Positions 1 through 8,572 of a DNA stretch of 64,000 bases are shown here, piece by piece. The DNA comes from Brevibacterium antiquum. Lineage in GTDB: Bacteria > Actinomycetota > Actinomycetes > Actinomycetales > Brevibacteriaceae. Below the pieces are notes generated by a model, which saw only the letters and a program-made list of their open reading frames with translations, did not search any database and was not told the DNA's origin. The DNA is taken from contig NZ_JABASX010000001.1 of the NCBI RefSeq assembly GCF_016107655.1, forward strand, positions 372,001-436,000, read 5' to 3'. Every line of letters starts with the position of its first letter. Within the stretch, counting starts at the first letter, position 1. A program made the translations under genes and the position numbers.

Positions 1-2
1 AG

Positions 3-116
3 ACTGTGCAGATTCCACTCGCGAACCACGCCTACTCTCAGAAAGCGAAGAACTCCATCGGCAGCCAAGGGCACCTCAGCATCGCAGAGGCCTACCTTTC
101 GGAACAACTTCGATAA
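3..116 (+). CDS. C-terminal end of an alpha/beta hydrolase (partial, start outside window)
   Basis: Frame 3 is open from the window edge to a TAA at 114-116 and encodes about 37 residues. The segment has IPLANHAYSQKAKNSIG followed by LSIAEAYL. This resembles the end of esterase-like alpha/beta hydrolases, where a His in a D/NHA(Y/F) context is the catalytic histidine and a last helix follows. The codons are G/C-ending, as expected for a real gene here. Nothing upstream is visible, so substrate and family level are open. Confidence 0.5.
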   Translation, partial: TVQIPLANHAYSQKAKNSIGSQGHLSIAEAYLSEQLR

Positions 117-213
117 CCCGGCAGTGCAGGCTCAGCAATCACCTCGGCGACTTAGCGTGAGAATCGGTTTCAGGTGGCTGTTCGACAACAGAAGCTGACG
201 CAATCACTGTTGA

Positions 214-231
214 GCGTTCGTGAGCGAACGC
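214..231. promoter_or_regulatory. Perfect inverted repeat upstream of hydrolase gene
   Basis: GCGTTCG and CGAACGC form a perfect 7-bp inverted repeat around a TGAG centre, ending 16 bases before the ATG at 248. It could be an operator or a short RNA hairpin near the ribosome site. No regulator gene is adjacent, so the assignment is only positional. Confidence 0.35.
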
Positions 232-247
232 AGTGCTATCCTGCCGT

Positions 248-1087
248 ATGGCCACCATCAGAGTGAACGGCATCGACCTCGGTGTAGAGAGCTTCGGCCG
301 CGAAGAGGACCCCCTTGTGCTGCTCGCCGGCGGAACCACTCTGTTGTCGTGGCCCGACTCGCTCTGCGAACGGGTGGCCGAGGGCGGGCGCAGAGTCGTT
401 CGCTACGACCTGCGTGATTCGGGTGCTTCAACCACCAAAGACCCGGAGAACCCGACTTACGACCTGCGCGATCTTGCCGATGATGCCGCGGACCTCGTCA
501 CAGCTCTCGGCGCGGAGTCCGCCCATCTCGGCGGGCAAGGTGTCGGAGGCATGATCGCCCAAGTTGCTGCGCTGGATCATCCGGAGTCATTTTCGGCACT
601 GACGCTGGTGAGTACACGACCGGTTGCGCCTGGCCCTGTCGATGATGACCTGCCGGACCATGATCAGAAGGTGATGTCTGCCGTGTTCTCGAAACTTCAG
701 CCTGAGTGGACGAACCGCCGAGCCGTAGCCGAGTATGCAGCTGGCAGCGCAGCTATTCTGGGCAACGATCCCGCACAGGCGCTCGAGATCGCAGCTCGGA
801 TCTGGGACCGAACTCCGACATCGGGGGCCTCGGTCCACCAGGCGAATCAGTTGGGCATGGCCTTCTCCCGGATCGACTGCTCACCACGCTGGCGAGAGCG
901 CCTCGGTGACCTGCGAATACCGAGTCTGATCGTCCATGGTCGAGCCGACCCCTTCTTTCCCGTCGGCAACGGTGAAACGCTTGCCGCAGAGATCCCTGAA
1001 GCGCAGCTGTTGATACTTGAGGAAATGGGGACACAGATACCGGAATGGGGGACCGGCGACATCGCGAACAGTATGCTCGGCCTCTGA
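248..1087 (+). CDS. Alpha/beta hydrolase-fold protein with missing catalytic Ser and His
   Basis: A 279-residue protein with the layout of RdmC-type (aclacinomycin methylesterase-like) alpha/beta hydrolases: strand and oxyanion region at residues 22-32, VRYDLRDSGAST near 51-62, the nucleophile elbow at 93-101, HGRADPFFPV supplying the acid residue, and a terminal His position near 262. The elbow reads GQGVG where the family has GxSxG, so Gly98 replaces the serine. The usual MGH reads MGT, so Thr262 replaces the histidine. The fold is kept while chemistry is probably lost. I took the ATG at 248 because homologous sequence begins at MATIRVNG; an in-frame start at 233 is possible. Confidence 0.75.
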   Translation: MATIRVNGIDLGVESFGREEDPLVLLAGGTTLLSWPDSLCERVAEGGRRVVRYDLRDSGASTTKDPENPTYDLRDLADDAADLVTALGAESAHLGGQGVGGMIAQVAALDHPESFSALTLVSTRPVAPGPVDDDLPDHDQKVMSAVFSKLQPEWTNRRAVAEYAAGSAAILGNDPAQALEIAARIWDRTPTSGASVHQANQLGMAFSRIDCSPRWRERLGDLRIPSLIVHGRADPFFPVGNGETLAAEIPEAQLLILEEMGTQIPEWGTGDIANSMLGL

Positions 1088-1103
1088 ACCCGAAAGGAAT
1101 CCC

Positions 1104-2018
1104 TTGCGCATCCTGCTTCCCGAGTCGCTCGTCCCGGTCTATCTCAAGGCCACCGGCGCGAATCGTCCGTTCGTGACCGAAGAAGGAGCGCGCCGACGCA
1201 TCGGCGAGCGCTTTCTCCGGCCTGCCTCCTACGGTCCGCCCTCACGCTTGGAAGGCGTACGAGTGGACCGTCGGCTGCCCGATCCGAACGGATGGCCGGT
1301 CTATGACGTTGAACCATCGGCTCCCGCCGGCCACAAGACACGGCCGAAGTCTGTTGTGGTCTACGTCCACGGTGGAGGCTGGGTCAACGAAATCGCTCCC
1401 CAGCATTGGACGCTCATCGCCCGTATCGCTCGAGAGACGAATCAGCGCGTCATCGTGCCGATCTACCCGCTGCTGCCCTTCGGCACCGCGCGAGAGGTCC
1501 GCGACGGCGTCGTGGACCTCATTCGCGCCGAACTCGCCTCCGGTCAACAGGTGCGTCTGGCTGGAGATTCCGCCGGTGGTCAGATTTCGCTTTCTGCGGC
1601 ACTGTGGCTTCGTGACGAGGGAGTGAAACTGCCGACCACGACGCTGTTGGCACCGGCTTTGGACCTGACGTGGAAGAATCCGCAGATCGACGTGGTCCAG
1701 CCCTTCGACCCCTGGCTGGGCCGTCCCGGTGGGCGAATCTTGGGCGAGGAATGGAGCGGTGACGATGAAATTGTCGATCCGGTGGTCAGCCCCCTGTTCG
1801 GCGACATGGTCGGGCTCGGAGCGCTGACGATCCTCACCGGAACACGGGACGTGCTCAACCCGGACGCGCATGTGCTGAGAGACAAAGCCCGTGATGCCGG
1901 AGTGCCAGTGGAGTGGCACGAAGGCGAAGGCCGGCTGCACGTCTATGCCCTCCTGCCGACGAAGGCGGGGGAGCAGGGGGCGCGGGCAATTGTGGAGAGC
2001 CTGAGGCCGACTACGTGA
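1104..2018 (+). CDS. Alpha/beta hydrolase-3 family esterase (HSL-like)
   Basis: A 304-residue esterase of the hormone-sensitive-lipase type. It has the oxyanion motif HGGGW, the nucleophile motif GDSAGG, an Asp in TGTRDVLNPD and a His in LHVYALLP, so the triad is complete, unlike the hydrolase upstream. It probably cleaves short-chain carboxylic esters in the cytoplasm. I chose the TTG at 1104 because AAAGGAA precedes it at ribosome-site distance and because the longer frame would overlap the upstream gene by 70 bases. It lies 16 bases after the preceding gene, so the two hydrolases are likely co-transcribed. Confidence 0.8.
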   Translation: MRILLPESLVPVYLKATGANRPFVTEEGARRRIGERFLRPASYGPPSRLEGVRVDRRLPDPNGWPVYDVEPSAPAGHKTRPKSVVVYVHGGGWVNEIAPQHWTLIARIARETNQRVIVPIYPLLPFGTAREVRDGVVDLIRAELASGQQVRLAGDSAGGQISLSAALWLRDEGVKLPTTTLLAPALDLTWKNPQIDVVQPFDPWLGRPGGRILGEEWSGDDEIVDPVVSPLFGDMVGLGALTILTGTRDVLNPDAHVLRDKARDAGVPVEWHEGEGRLHVYALLPTKAGEQGARAIVESLRPTT

Positions 2019-2043
2019 ATCAGTCAAGCCCGAGCTTGCGGAC

Positions 2044-3264
2044 TCAGCTCACCTCGGCGACGCGGGTGTATGGGTACTCAGATTCCCGGTTCTGAAAACT
2101 CAAGATGCTCGGATTCTTGACTTCACCGTTCTGGATCTCGATCGCCCGGGAGATGGTAGGGACCTGTGCCCATGCATCCGGTCCCTCCAGAACCGTGCTC
2201 AGATAGGGCAAGATCGCTTCGCTGATCTCCCACGTCGCGGAGTTCCACAGGTATGACGGGGTGTGGTCGACGGCGTAGTAGTTGACACCTTGTCCGACTG
2301 TGAACATCGGATTCTCGAAGCCTGTGGGCTTCGCCCATTCGAAGCCCATTCCCTCGTCGCATGAGACATCGATGATGAGGCTGCCGGGAGCGAACTCCTT
2401 CAGGTCTTCTGTCCGCAGGTAGGTCATCGGTGCAGAGACATCTTGGAGCGTGCAGTTGAGGACGATGTCGTGTGAGGCGAGGAAGGTCGGGAGGAGCACG
2501 TCGCCCTCGTCCGTGACCACCGTGGACAGGTGGGTCGGACTGTCGCCGGTGTTGAGCTGGGTGATGTGCGCGCTGTGAATCGGTGAACCGACAGCTGAGG
2601 CCCCTCTCTGCGTGAGGACCTGGATATCGTAGATCCCCTGAGCCTTCAGCGCAGTGACAGCACCGCGCGCGGTGGCACCGAAGCCGATGACGACCGCACT
2701 CATTCGCGGACCATAGTCACCGGTCGAGCCGCGAAGGCTCAATGCGTGCTGGACAGAACAGTAGCCGGCAAGCTCGTTGTTCTTGTGGAATACGTGCAGG
2801 CTGAAATCTCCCTGCCGAGTCCAATGGTTCATCGCTTCGAAGGCGATGAGAGTGAGCCGACGATCAATAGCGGTCTGCGCCATCGCCTCATCCTGCACGC
2901 AGTGCGGCCAGCCCCACAGAACGCGGCCTTCAGGAATCGCCTCCACATCTGCCGCCTGCGGTTTCGGCAGAAGGAGGACCTCAGCGGACTCGATGACTTC
3001 GGAGCGTTCCGCGACTCGTCCGACACGAGACTCGATGTAGCCGGGCTCCAGCTGGAAATCCTCAGCATAGCCGCGTTCGACGATCATTTTGGCTCGAACA
3101 TCGGGGTCGACGCGATCGAGGTGATGAGGGTGAATCGGGAGTCGCCGTTCGTTCTCCATCGAAGAACCGGCAAGTAGGCCCAGAGTGAGAAGACCGCTGG
3201 CGGGCGTCCCATCATTCGCCGAGGCGGTGGAGTCGGCAGTGGTCGGTTGAGCGGTGCCGGTCAT
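2044..3264 (-). CDS. Alanine dehydrogenase/PNT-family enzyme, N5-(carboxyethyl)ornithine synthase-like
   Basis: A 406-residue member of the alanine dehydrogenase and pyridine nucleotide transhydrogenase superfamily. The N-terminal part has MENERRLPIHP, like the substrate-binding domain with its ERR..P signature. A Rossmann segment VVIGFGATARGAVTAL follows, and the C-terminal part has IIDVSCDEGMGFEWAKPT. The family reductively joins pyruvate to the amino group of an amino acid such as ornithine, or deaminates alanine. The sequence resembles actinobacterial proteins annotated N5-(carboxyethyl)ornithine synthase, but the substrate is not proven. The ATG at 3264 has GGGAGG just upstream and is preferred over the ATG at 3276. 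Confidence 0.7.
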   Translation of the reverse strand: MTGTAQPTTADSTASANDGTPASGLLTLGLLAGSSMENERRLPIHPHHLDRVDPDVRAKMIVERGYAEDFQLEPGYIESRVGRVAERSEVIESAEVLLLPKPQAADVEAIPEGRVLWGWPHCVQDEAMAQTAIDRRLTLIAFEAMNHWTRQGDFSLHVFHKNNELAGYCSVQHALSLRGSTGDYGPRMSAVVIGFGATARGAVTALKAQGIYDIQVLTQRGASAVGSPIHSAHITQLNTGDSPTHLSTVVTDEGDVLLPTFLASHDIVLNCTLQDVSAPMTYLRTEDLKEFAPGSLIIDVSCDEGMGFEWAKPTGFENPMFTVGQGVNYYAVDHTPSYLWNSATWEISEAILPYLSTVLEGPDAWAQVPTISRAIEIQNGEVKNPSILSFQNRESEYPYTRVAEVS

Positions 3265-3342
3265 CCGGCCTCCCATCGTTGGGGAACCAGAGTCAGCTCC
3301 ACCTTCGACTATACGCTGAGTCCTTCTGCCGTCTGCACCGGG

Positions 3343-3852
3343 CTACTTCCCGGTCAGAGAACCTGCAGCATAGGCGGCCTGACCGACGTGAACGGCAGCG
3401 TCGTCGATGATCGAAGCCAGTCGTACTCCGCGCGTGACCGGGGGAGTCCAGTTCTCGTCGATCACTTCGCCGAGGCCGGTCTCCGAGAGTTCGCTGACGT
3501 AGCGACCCAGCGCACTGAGCGTGGCTTCCAGATAGTCGATGAGCAGCTGCTGGTCATCGACCTTGATCCCAGCCGCCTGCTCCGGCGTGTGCCCGAGACC
3601 GACTGCATCACCGGATTCTCCCAACCCGAAGCGTTCACGGAACTGCTCCCACACCTGCTCGTCGCCGGTGAGGTCAGAGAGCTGGACATCGACCTCGCGT
3701 CCGCTGTGCCAGAGCAGCCATGCAATCGAATTGGGGTGGTCGCCAGGGTGGGAGTTGAGCTGTTCGGCGGTGAGGGTCGGCAGGCGCTTGGCTGCATCGA
3801 CAGGGCGCTGAGCCAAATCGGTGAGAATCTCAATGCTGTTCATATGGCCCAT
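3343..3852 (-). CDS. DinB-superfamily protein (possible thiol-dependent enzyme)
   Basis: A 169-residue four-helix DinB/YfiT-like protein. Histidines that could form the metal site are visible in LLWHSGREVD and in AAVHVGQAAY. In Actinomycetota many relatives are mycothiol-dependent S-transferases or isomerases; that role is an inference from the family. Two in-frame ATGs nine bases apart (3852 and 3843) are possible. GAAGAG upstream slightly favours the first. It is a single gene between minus-strand neighbours with no shared operon evidence. Confidence 0.65.
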   Translation of the reverse strand: MGHMNSIEILTDLAQRPVDAAKRLPTLTAEQLNSHPGDHPNSIAWLLWHSGREVDVQLSDLTGDEQVWEQFRERFGLGESGDAVGLGHTPEQAAGIKVDDQQLLIDYLEATLSALGRYVSELSETGLGEVIDENWTPPVTRGVRLASIIDDAAVHVGQAAYAAGSLTGK

Positions 3853-3910
3853 TGTGCTCTTCGTGGCCGCTCATGTCATTCGTCGTCACTCACATCGTTC
3901 GCAGAGGCGG

Positions 3911-4351
3911 TCAGTCGTGCCGAGGTCGTCTGCGATTCTGTTTGATCTCGGAGCGACGTCGCTCGGCTCTGACTCTCCGACGCCGGGAGTTCCTCGACGG
4001 TCGGGTCGCTTTGCGCATCACTGGTGGGGCGAGTGCTTCTCGCAGGATCTCGGCAAGTCGTTGCCTGGCCGCGTTGCGATTGCGCAGCTGCGACCGCTGT
4101 TCCTCGGAACTGACGGTGAGGACTGACCCGGAGAGCTTGGACGAGAGAATATGCAGGACTCGCTCGCGCTGCTCGTCGGTCAGCACGGTGGTCGATCCTA
4201 GGTCGAGGCTCAGCTGCACTCGTGTGTCGGAGGTGTTGACGTGTTGTCCTCCGGGACCGGATGACCGTGAGAACTGTTCGCTCAGCTCGGCGCCGGGCAC
4301 CACGAGACCATGGGGTATCCCGGGTCCGGCGGGCACGTGCAGATCATCCAC
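3911..4351 (-). CDS. arfB: Peptidyl-tRNA hydrolase ArfB (YaeJ-like ribosome rescue factor)
   Basis: A 146-residue class-I release-factor-like protein. SSGPGGQHVN contains the catalytic GGQ, and the tail is very basic (RRRRVRAERRRSEIKQNRRR), as needed to sit in the empty mRNA channel. ArfB hydrolyses peptidyl-tRNA on ribosomes stalled without a stop codon. Length and layout match the family. The GTG at 4351 is chosen because it lies four bases after the TGA of the upstream acyltransferase, which suggests translational coupling. A longer in-frame start at 4438 would run far into that gene and adds no family-like sequence. Confidence 0.85.
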   Translation of the reverse strand: MDDLHVPAGPGIPHGLVVPGAELSEQFSRSSGPGGQHVNTSDTRVQLSLDLGSTTVLTDEQRERVLHILSSKLSGSVLTVSSEEQRSQLRNRNAARQRLAEILREALAPPVMRKATRPSRNSRRRRVRAERRRSEIKQNRRRPRHD

Positions 4352-4355
4352 GTGC

Positions 4356-4937
4356 TCAGTCTGTTTCGAGTTCTTCGCGCAGTCGTGGTTCGACTCGGTG
4401 GTTGGGACGAATGCCTGCCTTGTCGGCGTAGAACTCACGGATCCGGTCCATATCGGCAGCCACGTCCCCGGTCAGCTCGATGGTCGGCCCCAGCCCGGTG
4501 GTCATCGTTGTCCGATCGACGAAGCCGAGCGTCACAGGCATCCCGGTCTTCATAGCTATCCGGTAGAAGCCCGACTTCCAATGAGTGTGCCCTTTGCGGG
4601 TGCCGTCGGGGGTGACAACCAATCCGAAGACCTCACCGGCATGGACACGGTCGATCACCTCGGCGACGACGCGTTTGGGATCGGATCGATCGACAGGAAT
4701 CCCGCCGAGTCCGCGCATGATCGGTCCACGCCACCCTGTGAACAGGCTCGTCTTGCCCAGCCAGTGCACCTCGATGTCCAGGCGCCAGGCGATGGCGAGC
4801 ATGACCGGGAAGTCCCAGTTGGAGGTGTGCGGGGCACCGATGAGGACGGTGGGTCGGCTCGGGGCAGGTTCGGTGACCAGTTTCCAGGGGCCGAGGAACC
4901 AGAATGCGCGGGCGATGAGACGTCGAAGCATGCTCAC
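4356..4937 (-). CDS. PlsC-like 1-acylglycerol-3-phosphate acyltransferase family protein
   Basis: A 193-residue acyltransferase. APHTSNWD matches the H-x4-D catalytic motif, GGIPVDRS matches the block that binds phosphate, and TPDGTRKG matches the third conserved block. The family transfers acyl chains from acyl-ACP or acyl-CoA to a lysophospholipid at the membrane. A hydrophobic stretch at residues 10-20 could anchor it. Length is at the short end for the family. It precedes the ArfB gene with a four-base gap, so the two probably share a transcript without an obvious functional link. Confidence 0.8.
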   Translation of the reverse strand: MSMLRRLIARAFWFLGPWKLVTEPAPSRPTVLIGAPHTSNWDFPVMLAIAWRLDIEVHWLGKTSLFTGWRGPIMRGLGGIPVDRSDPKRVVAEVIDRVHAGEVFGLVVTPDGTRKGHTHWKSGFYRIAMKTGMPVTLGFVDRTTMTTGLGPTIELTGDVAADMDRIREFYADKAGIRPNHRVEPRLREELETD

Positions 4938-5036
4938 TACGGTAGAGCACCCACTGGGCTTGCGCTCTCAGGCACGCGAACGACGGCGCATCCACCTGCA
5001 CCGAAGGCGCATGACCTGTCCGACCGGGGCTTCGTT

Positions 5037-5693
5037 TCAGTCGCCGAGCCAGCGCCCGTCCTTCACCGGGTGGGCATTCGAGTCCGCTTCGGAATTGACG
5101 TCAGCCTGGTGTTCGGCGGCTTCGTCGGCAACAGTCTCAACGTGGTCAGCGGCCCATCCTTTCGTCCACAATGCCATTCGGCTCAATAGGCCGTCGCGCA
5201 GCACCAGTGTGTGAAAGAGGACGGCACACAAGTGAGCGGTGAAAGAGGCGAAGAGCAGGTATGCGAGCACTGAGTGGACAACTCGCAGTGCACCGAAGAG
5301 GCTCGTCTGCTCCGGTGCGATGGGAGGCAGGTGCATCGGCCCGACACTCAGAGGGTCACCTGCTGCGGAGAGCATGGCCCAACCGATCAAGGGCTGGATC
5401 AGCAGCAAGCCGTAAAGCAGGAATTCAGAGCCTTTCGCCACACGACGCTCCCATAGCCCCATCGTGTACATAGCTGGTGGAGGGCGGTGCAGGAGTACGT
5501 TGACAATGCGGATGACGATGAAGATGAGTATGACGATTCCGAGAGGTTTATGGAGGGCCAGAAGAAGGGGATAGTAGGCCAGTGAAGCCATCATCACCGC
5601 CGCGATGAGAAGTTGGACGACGACCATGACTGCCATGATCCAGTGGAGGAGTCGTGACGGTAGGGCGTAGCGCACGGTTGCTCCATTACGCAC
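5037..5693 (-). CDS. Cytochrome b561 membrane protein
   Basis: About 218 residues with four hydrophobic helices and the bacterial cytochrome b561 pattern: an early His in LPSRLLHWIMAV, another in LALHKPLGI, and late histidines in RVVHSVLAYLLFASFTAHLCAVLFH, which would hold two b-type haems. It moves electrons across or within the membrane. GTG at 5693 is selected because it overlaps the TAA of the catalase gene by 8 bases and has a GAGG-type ribosome site. The longer frame to 5765 has no family similarity at its start. Being coupled to an SrpA-type catalase, it likely supplies electrons to that exported haem enzyme. Confidence 0.85.
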   Translation of the reverse strand: MRNGATVRYALPSRLLHWIMAVMVVVQLLIAAVMMASLAYYPLLLALHKPLGIVILIFIVIRIVNVLLHRPPPAMYTMGLWERRVAKGSEFLLYGLLLIQPLIGWAMLSAAGDPLSVGPMHLPPIAPEQTSLFGALRVVHSVLAYLLFASFTAHLCAVLFHTLVLRDGLLSRMALWTKGWAADHVETVADEAAEHQADVNSEADSNAHPVKDGRWLGD

Positions 5694-6789
5694 GGCGCAC
5701 CGCCTCGGCGTCGATCTTGCTCGGGTGGTGGGTCTCTCTGGATCGGCGGGCGAATGACTGGGCATAGACCGACGACCTGGCGGCTAGGAGCGGATCGTCC
5801 AAAGGTGTGATCCCGTCGGGGAGAACGAGCGGGTCGAAATTGATATCGCGAGCATTCCCCGGAGCCTCGGCCCGCACCGAATTGATCGTCACCGTGCCCA
5901 CATCGATCGTGCGCCGATCATCTGGCCACGGCTTGGTTGCATCATTCGTCGGATCTTCCGGCTGGCCAAGTGTCAGGATGAGATGCCACTGCAGCGGAGC
6001 ACTCGAGGCGCGAACAAGGTTCTCAAACAGGTAATCCTCTGACGACTGCTCCTGCGGAGGTTTCTCTGAGCCCTCCGGTTCTTCCGGAACGAGCATCCAC
6101 CGCACCGGAACCGTCTGTCCGTCCTCATTGGTGAACCCAAAGGCGTTGAGCCCTCGGTAGGTGGAGTTCTCGAATCCGGAGGTCGGTGGATGCTGGTGGA
6201 CGATCTTCATTGCCGCGACAGTTTCGGGATGATCTTCCAGGTAGGCCTTGACCTTCTTCTGATCAGGCTTTCCCGTCTCGGGATCTGCTTGGGACGCGAC
6301 CAGACGGTCGATGAAGTTCTGCGGCGTGCTGTCGAGGAAGACCGGGATGTTCACCATTGCCGTTCGCCATTGCTCGCCGTGGGGCAGGTCGATTTGGAGG
6401 CCCAGGCCGCGCACCACCGATGCGTTGTCAGGGGCACACGGCAGACCACCAGACAGTGAGAAGCGACCGGTCACCGGATATGTTCCCGACCTGAACACGG
6501 AAGCTGTGGACACCACAGTTCCGGCTCCGTTGCTGGTGAAGTAGCCAGTGGCGCTGAGCCCTTTGGCATGGTTGCGCCGGAACCCTTCATGTCTGCCGAA
6601 GACGTGTTCGAAGCGATCGGCGAATCGTGCGGGCGTCAGCTTCTCGGGAGTGAGCGCACCGCGCGCGAACCCGAATCCGCCGATGGTAGCTGCTCCGATG
6701 CCGCCGACGGCAGACAGGCCGATCAGCGCTCTGCGGCGGCTGACTGGTTCGCGCGACGGGGGAGGGGCAGGGGGTGTGTCTTCGTTCAT
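5686..6789 (-). CDS. SrpA-type catalase-family haem peroxidase, exported
   Basis: A 367-residue small catalase-fold protein. The N-terminus has SRRRALIGLSAVGG followed by a hydrophobic run, which looks like a twin-arginine signal with three arginines. RNHAKGLSATGYF carries the distal His at about residue 74 and the conserved small residues near haem. SSVYAQSFARR near residue 342 carries the expected proximal Tyr. SrpA-type enzymes are monofunctional peroxidases often encoded next to cytochrome b561, as here. The ATG overlaps the end of the racemase gene by four bases, and the b561 start overlaps this gene's stop, so expression is likely coupled. Confidence 0.85.
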   Translation of the reverse strand: MNEDTPPAPPPSREPVSRRRALIGLSAVGGIGAATIGGFGFARGALTPEKLTPARFADRFEHVFGRHEGFRRNHAKGLSATGYFTSNGAGTVVSTASVFRSGTYPVTGRFSLSGGLPCAPDNASVVRGLGLQIDLPHGEQWRTAMVNIPVFLDSTPQNFIDRLVASQADPETGKPDQKKVKAYLEDHPETVAAMKIVHQHPPTSGFENSTYRGLNAFGFTNEDGQTVPVRWMLVPEEPEGSEKPPQEQSSEDYLFENLVRASSAPLQWHLILTLGQPEDPTNDATKPWPDDRRTIDVGTVTINSVRAEAPGNARDINFDPLVLPDGITPLDDPLLAARSSVYAQSFARRSRETHHPSKIDAEAVRRA

Positions 6790-7550
6790 CTGTTCTCTTC
6801 TCCATTCGATCTGTGCAGCTGTACACCTCGGACGGTGAGCGGCAGTGGTGCTTGTGCTCGTTTAACCGCCTTCCGCGCTAAGGCCAGTGAAGGGTCGATG
6901 ATCCGAATATCGCTGTCGATCTGGTTGAGGATCACTGAGATTTCGGTACATGCAGCGATAGCCGCAGTGGCGGTGTCACCCAGCTGTTTCAGGATTGTGC
7001 TGACGTCGTCGCGCACCTGCTGGCCCGTGTTGCCGGCTTTGACCTGGCCGATGATGTTCTTCAGCAGGCTCTGCATCTCAGGCGAAGGAAGTATCGTCTT
7101 CAGCCCCCGGGCTTCGAGAGCCTGCTGATAGAGGCAGGACGCGAGTGTGGCGTCGGTGGCGAGCAGTCCGATGGACGTGTCGACTCGCGCATCCACCGCA
7201 GCATCGACAGCTGCATCGATGATGCTGATGAACTCGATGTCCTTGTTCCGCATCACTTTCGGCAGGTAGATATGAATGGTGTTGCAGGGCACAACGAGAA
7301 TTTCGGCGCCGCAGGCGATGAGATGCGCGATGCCCTGTTCGAGCCACGGCGTCGGATCAGGACCGGTGCCTGCAAGGGCTCGAATCCGGTCTGGCACTGT
7401 CGGGTCGGCCCAGAGGGCCACTCTCAGGTGCTCTTGGTCTCGCGATCCCGGCGTGCACCGGACGAGCTTGTCATAGAAATCGACAGTTGCGGCTGGTCCC
7501 ATGCCCCCGAGTATTCCGATCGTGCGGGAGTCTGCTGTGGGGTCAGGCAT
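6786..7550 (-). CDS. Aspartate/glutamate racemase-family protein
   Basis: A 254-residue racemase of the Asp/Glu superfamily. The start has TIGILGGMGPAATVDFYDKLV. The two catalytic cysteines are present: Cys89 in VVPCNTIH and Cys201 in AACTEIS. These enzymes interconvert L- and D-amino acids without a cofactor. The ATG at 7550 overlaps the stop of the desulfhydrase gene by eight bases (ATGCCTGA), and the longer frame upstream lies inside that gene. Together with a D-cysteine desulfhydrase-like enzyme it suggests handling of a D- or L-amino acid substrate, but which one cannot be read from the sequence. Confidence 0.85.
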   Translation of the reverse strand: MPDPTADSRTIGILGGMGPAATVDFYDKLVRCTPGSRDQEHLRVALWADPTVPDRIRALAGTGPDPTPWLEQGIAHLIACGAEILVVPCNTIHIYLPKVMRNKDIEFISIIDAAVDAAVDARVDTSIGLLATDATLASCLYQQALEARGLKTILPSPEMQSLLKNIIGQVKAGNTGQQVRDDVSTILKQLGDTATAAIAACTEISVILNQIDSDIRIIDPSLALARKAVKRAQAPLPLTVRGVQLHRSNGEENR

Positions 7551-8553
7551 GAGTATCGGCGAGTGCGGCATCCGGGTAGGCATAGAGTGCAGGAGACCCG
7601 CCGGTATGAACGAAAAGGACTCTGCTGTCGTCGCCAAACGTGCCCGTGCGGACAAGGTCGATGAGCCCGGCGGCGGTCTTTCCCGTATAGACCGGGTCCA
7701 GGAGGACGCCTTCCTTCCTGGCGAAGAGTTGGATTGCTGCAGTCATCTCAGGAGTGGGAAGGGAATATCCAGGGCCGACGTACTCATCGCGGACGGTAAC
7801 TGCCTCGGCGGGAACGAAGCCGAATCCGCCGCCAAGTTTGGAGACTGCGTTCGCCAGCTGGAGGATCTTGGCCTCTTGCGGTCGGCTGTCTGCGCGAACG
7901 CTGATGCCGGTGACTTGGGCAGAACTCTCATTCCCGTGGAAACCGGCGACCAGCCCAGCATGCGTGCCGCCTGATCCGCTCGAGCAGACGATGTGGTCGA
8001 AAGTCAGGGACTGGTCAAAGGATTGCTGCATGATCTCCTGCGCACACGCAACATAACCCAGGGCGCCCAATGCATTGGATCCCCCTCCGGGGACCACATA
8101 GGGCGTCCGTCCAATTCTTCTGACGTCATCGGCGGCATCGGACATTGCTTGCTCCAGATCGGTACCCCCGGAGACGACTGTGATCTGTTCAGCGCCGAGG
8201 AGTTTGAAGAGGAGATTGTTACCGCTGGCATCCGAATCGTATGAGCCTTCCACTCTCTCTTCGAGGATCAGCCGGCAGCTCAGCCCCTCTTTCACAGCGG
8301 CGGCTAATGTCAGGCGGCAGTGGTTGGATTGGACGGCCCCTGTAGTGATGATTGTGTCGGCTCCCTGTGCCAGCGCATCGGCGATGAGGAATTCGAGTTT
8401 GCGTGTCTTGTTCCCTCCCGAGGCCAAACCGAGCAGGTCATCCCGTTTGATATAGATGTCGGGTCCGCCGAGGTGTTCGCTCAGGCGGGGAAGCAACTCG
8501 ATGGGTGTGTCCCCGTGCGTGTAGCGACGTCGTGGGAATTGTGAAAGCTGCAT
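7543..8553 (-). CDS. D-cysteine desulfhydrase / ACC deaminase-family PLP enzyme
   Basis: A 336-residue fold-type II PLP enzyme. GGNKTRKLEFL holds the PLP lysine at about residue 49, GAVQSNHCR is the conserved Ser-Asn loop, and SSGSGGTHAG is the phosphate-binding loop. Relatives degrade D-cysteine to pyruvate, H2S and ammonia, or L-cysteate to pyruvate, sulfite and ammonia (CuyA), or deaminate 1-aminocyclopropane-1-carboxylate. These cannot be told apart by eye. It lies 19 bases after the NhaC-type carrier gene and overlaps the racemase gene by 8 bases, which supports an amino-acid catabolic unit. Confidence 0.8.
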   Translation of the reverse strand: MQLSQFPRRRYTHGDTPIELLPRLSEHLGGPDIYIKRDDLLGLASGGNKTRKLEFLIADALAQGADTIITTGAVQSNHCRLTLAAAVKEGLSCRLILEERVEGSYDSDASGNNLLFKLLGAEQITVVSGGTDLEQAMSDAADDVRRIGRTPYVVPGGGSNALGALGYVACAQEIMQQSFDQSLTFDHIVCSSGSGGTHAGLVAGFHGNESSAQVTGISVRADSRPQEAKILQLANAVSKLGGGFGFVPAEAVTVRDEYVGPGYSLPTPEMTAAIQLFARKEGVLLDPVYTGKTAAGLIDLVRTGTFGDDSRVLFVHTGGSPALYAYPDAALADTHA

Positions 8554-8572
8554 CGGCTTCTCCTAGGTGATA

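Noticed and set aside
3852..5189. Plus-strand frame of about 445 codons opposite the ArfB, PlsC and cytochrome b561 genes
   Set aside because: All three minus-strand genes have clear catalytic motifs. The plus-strand frame is Arg/Ser/Pro-rich without motifs.
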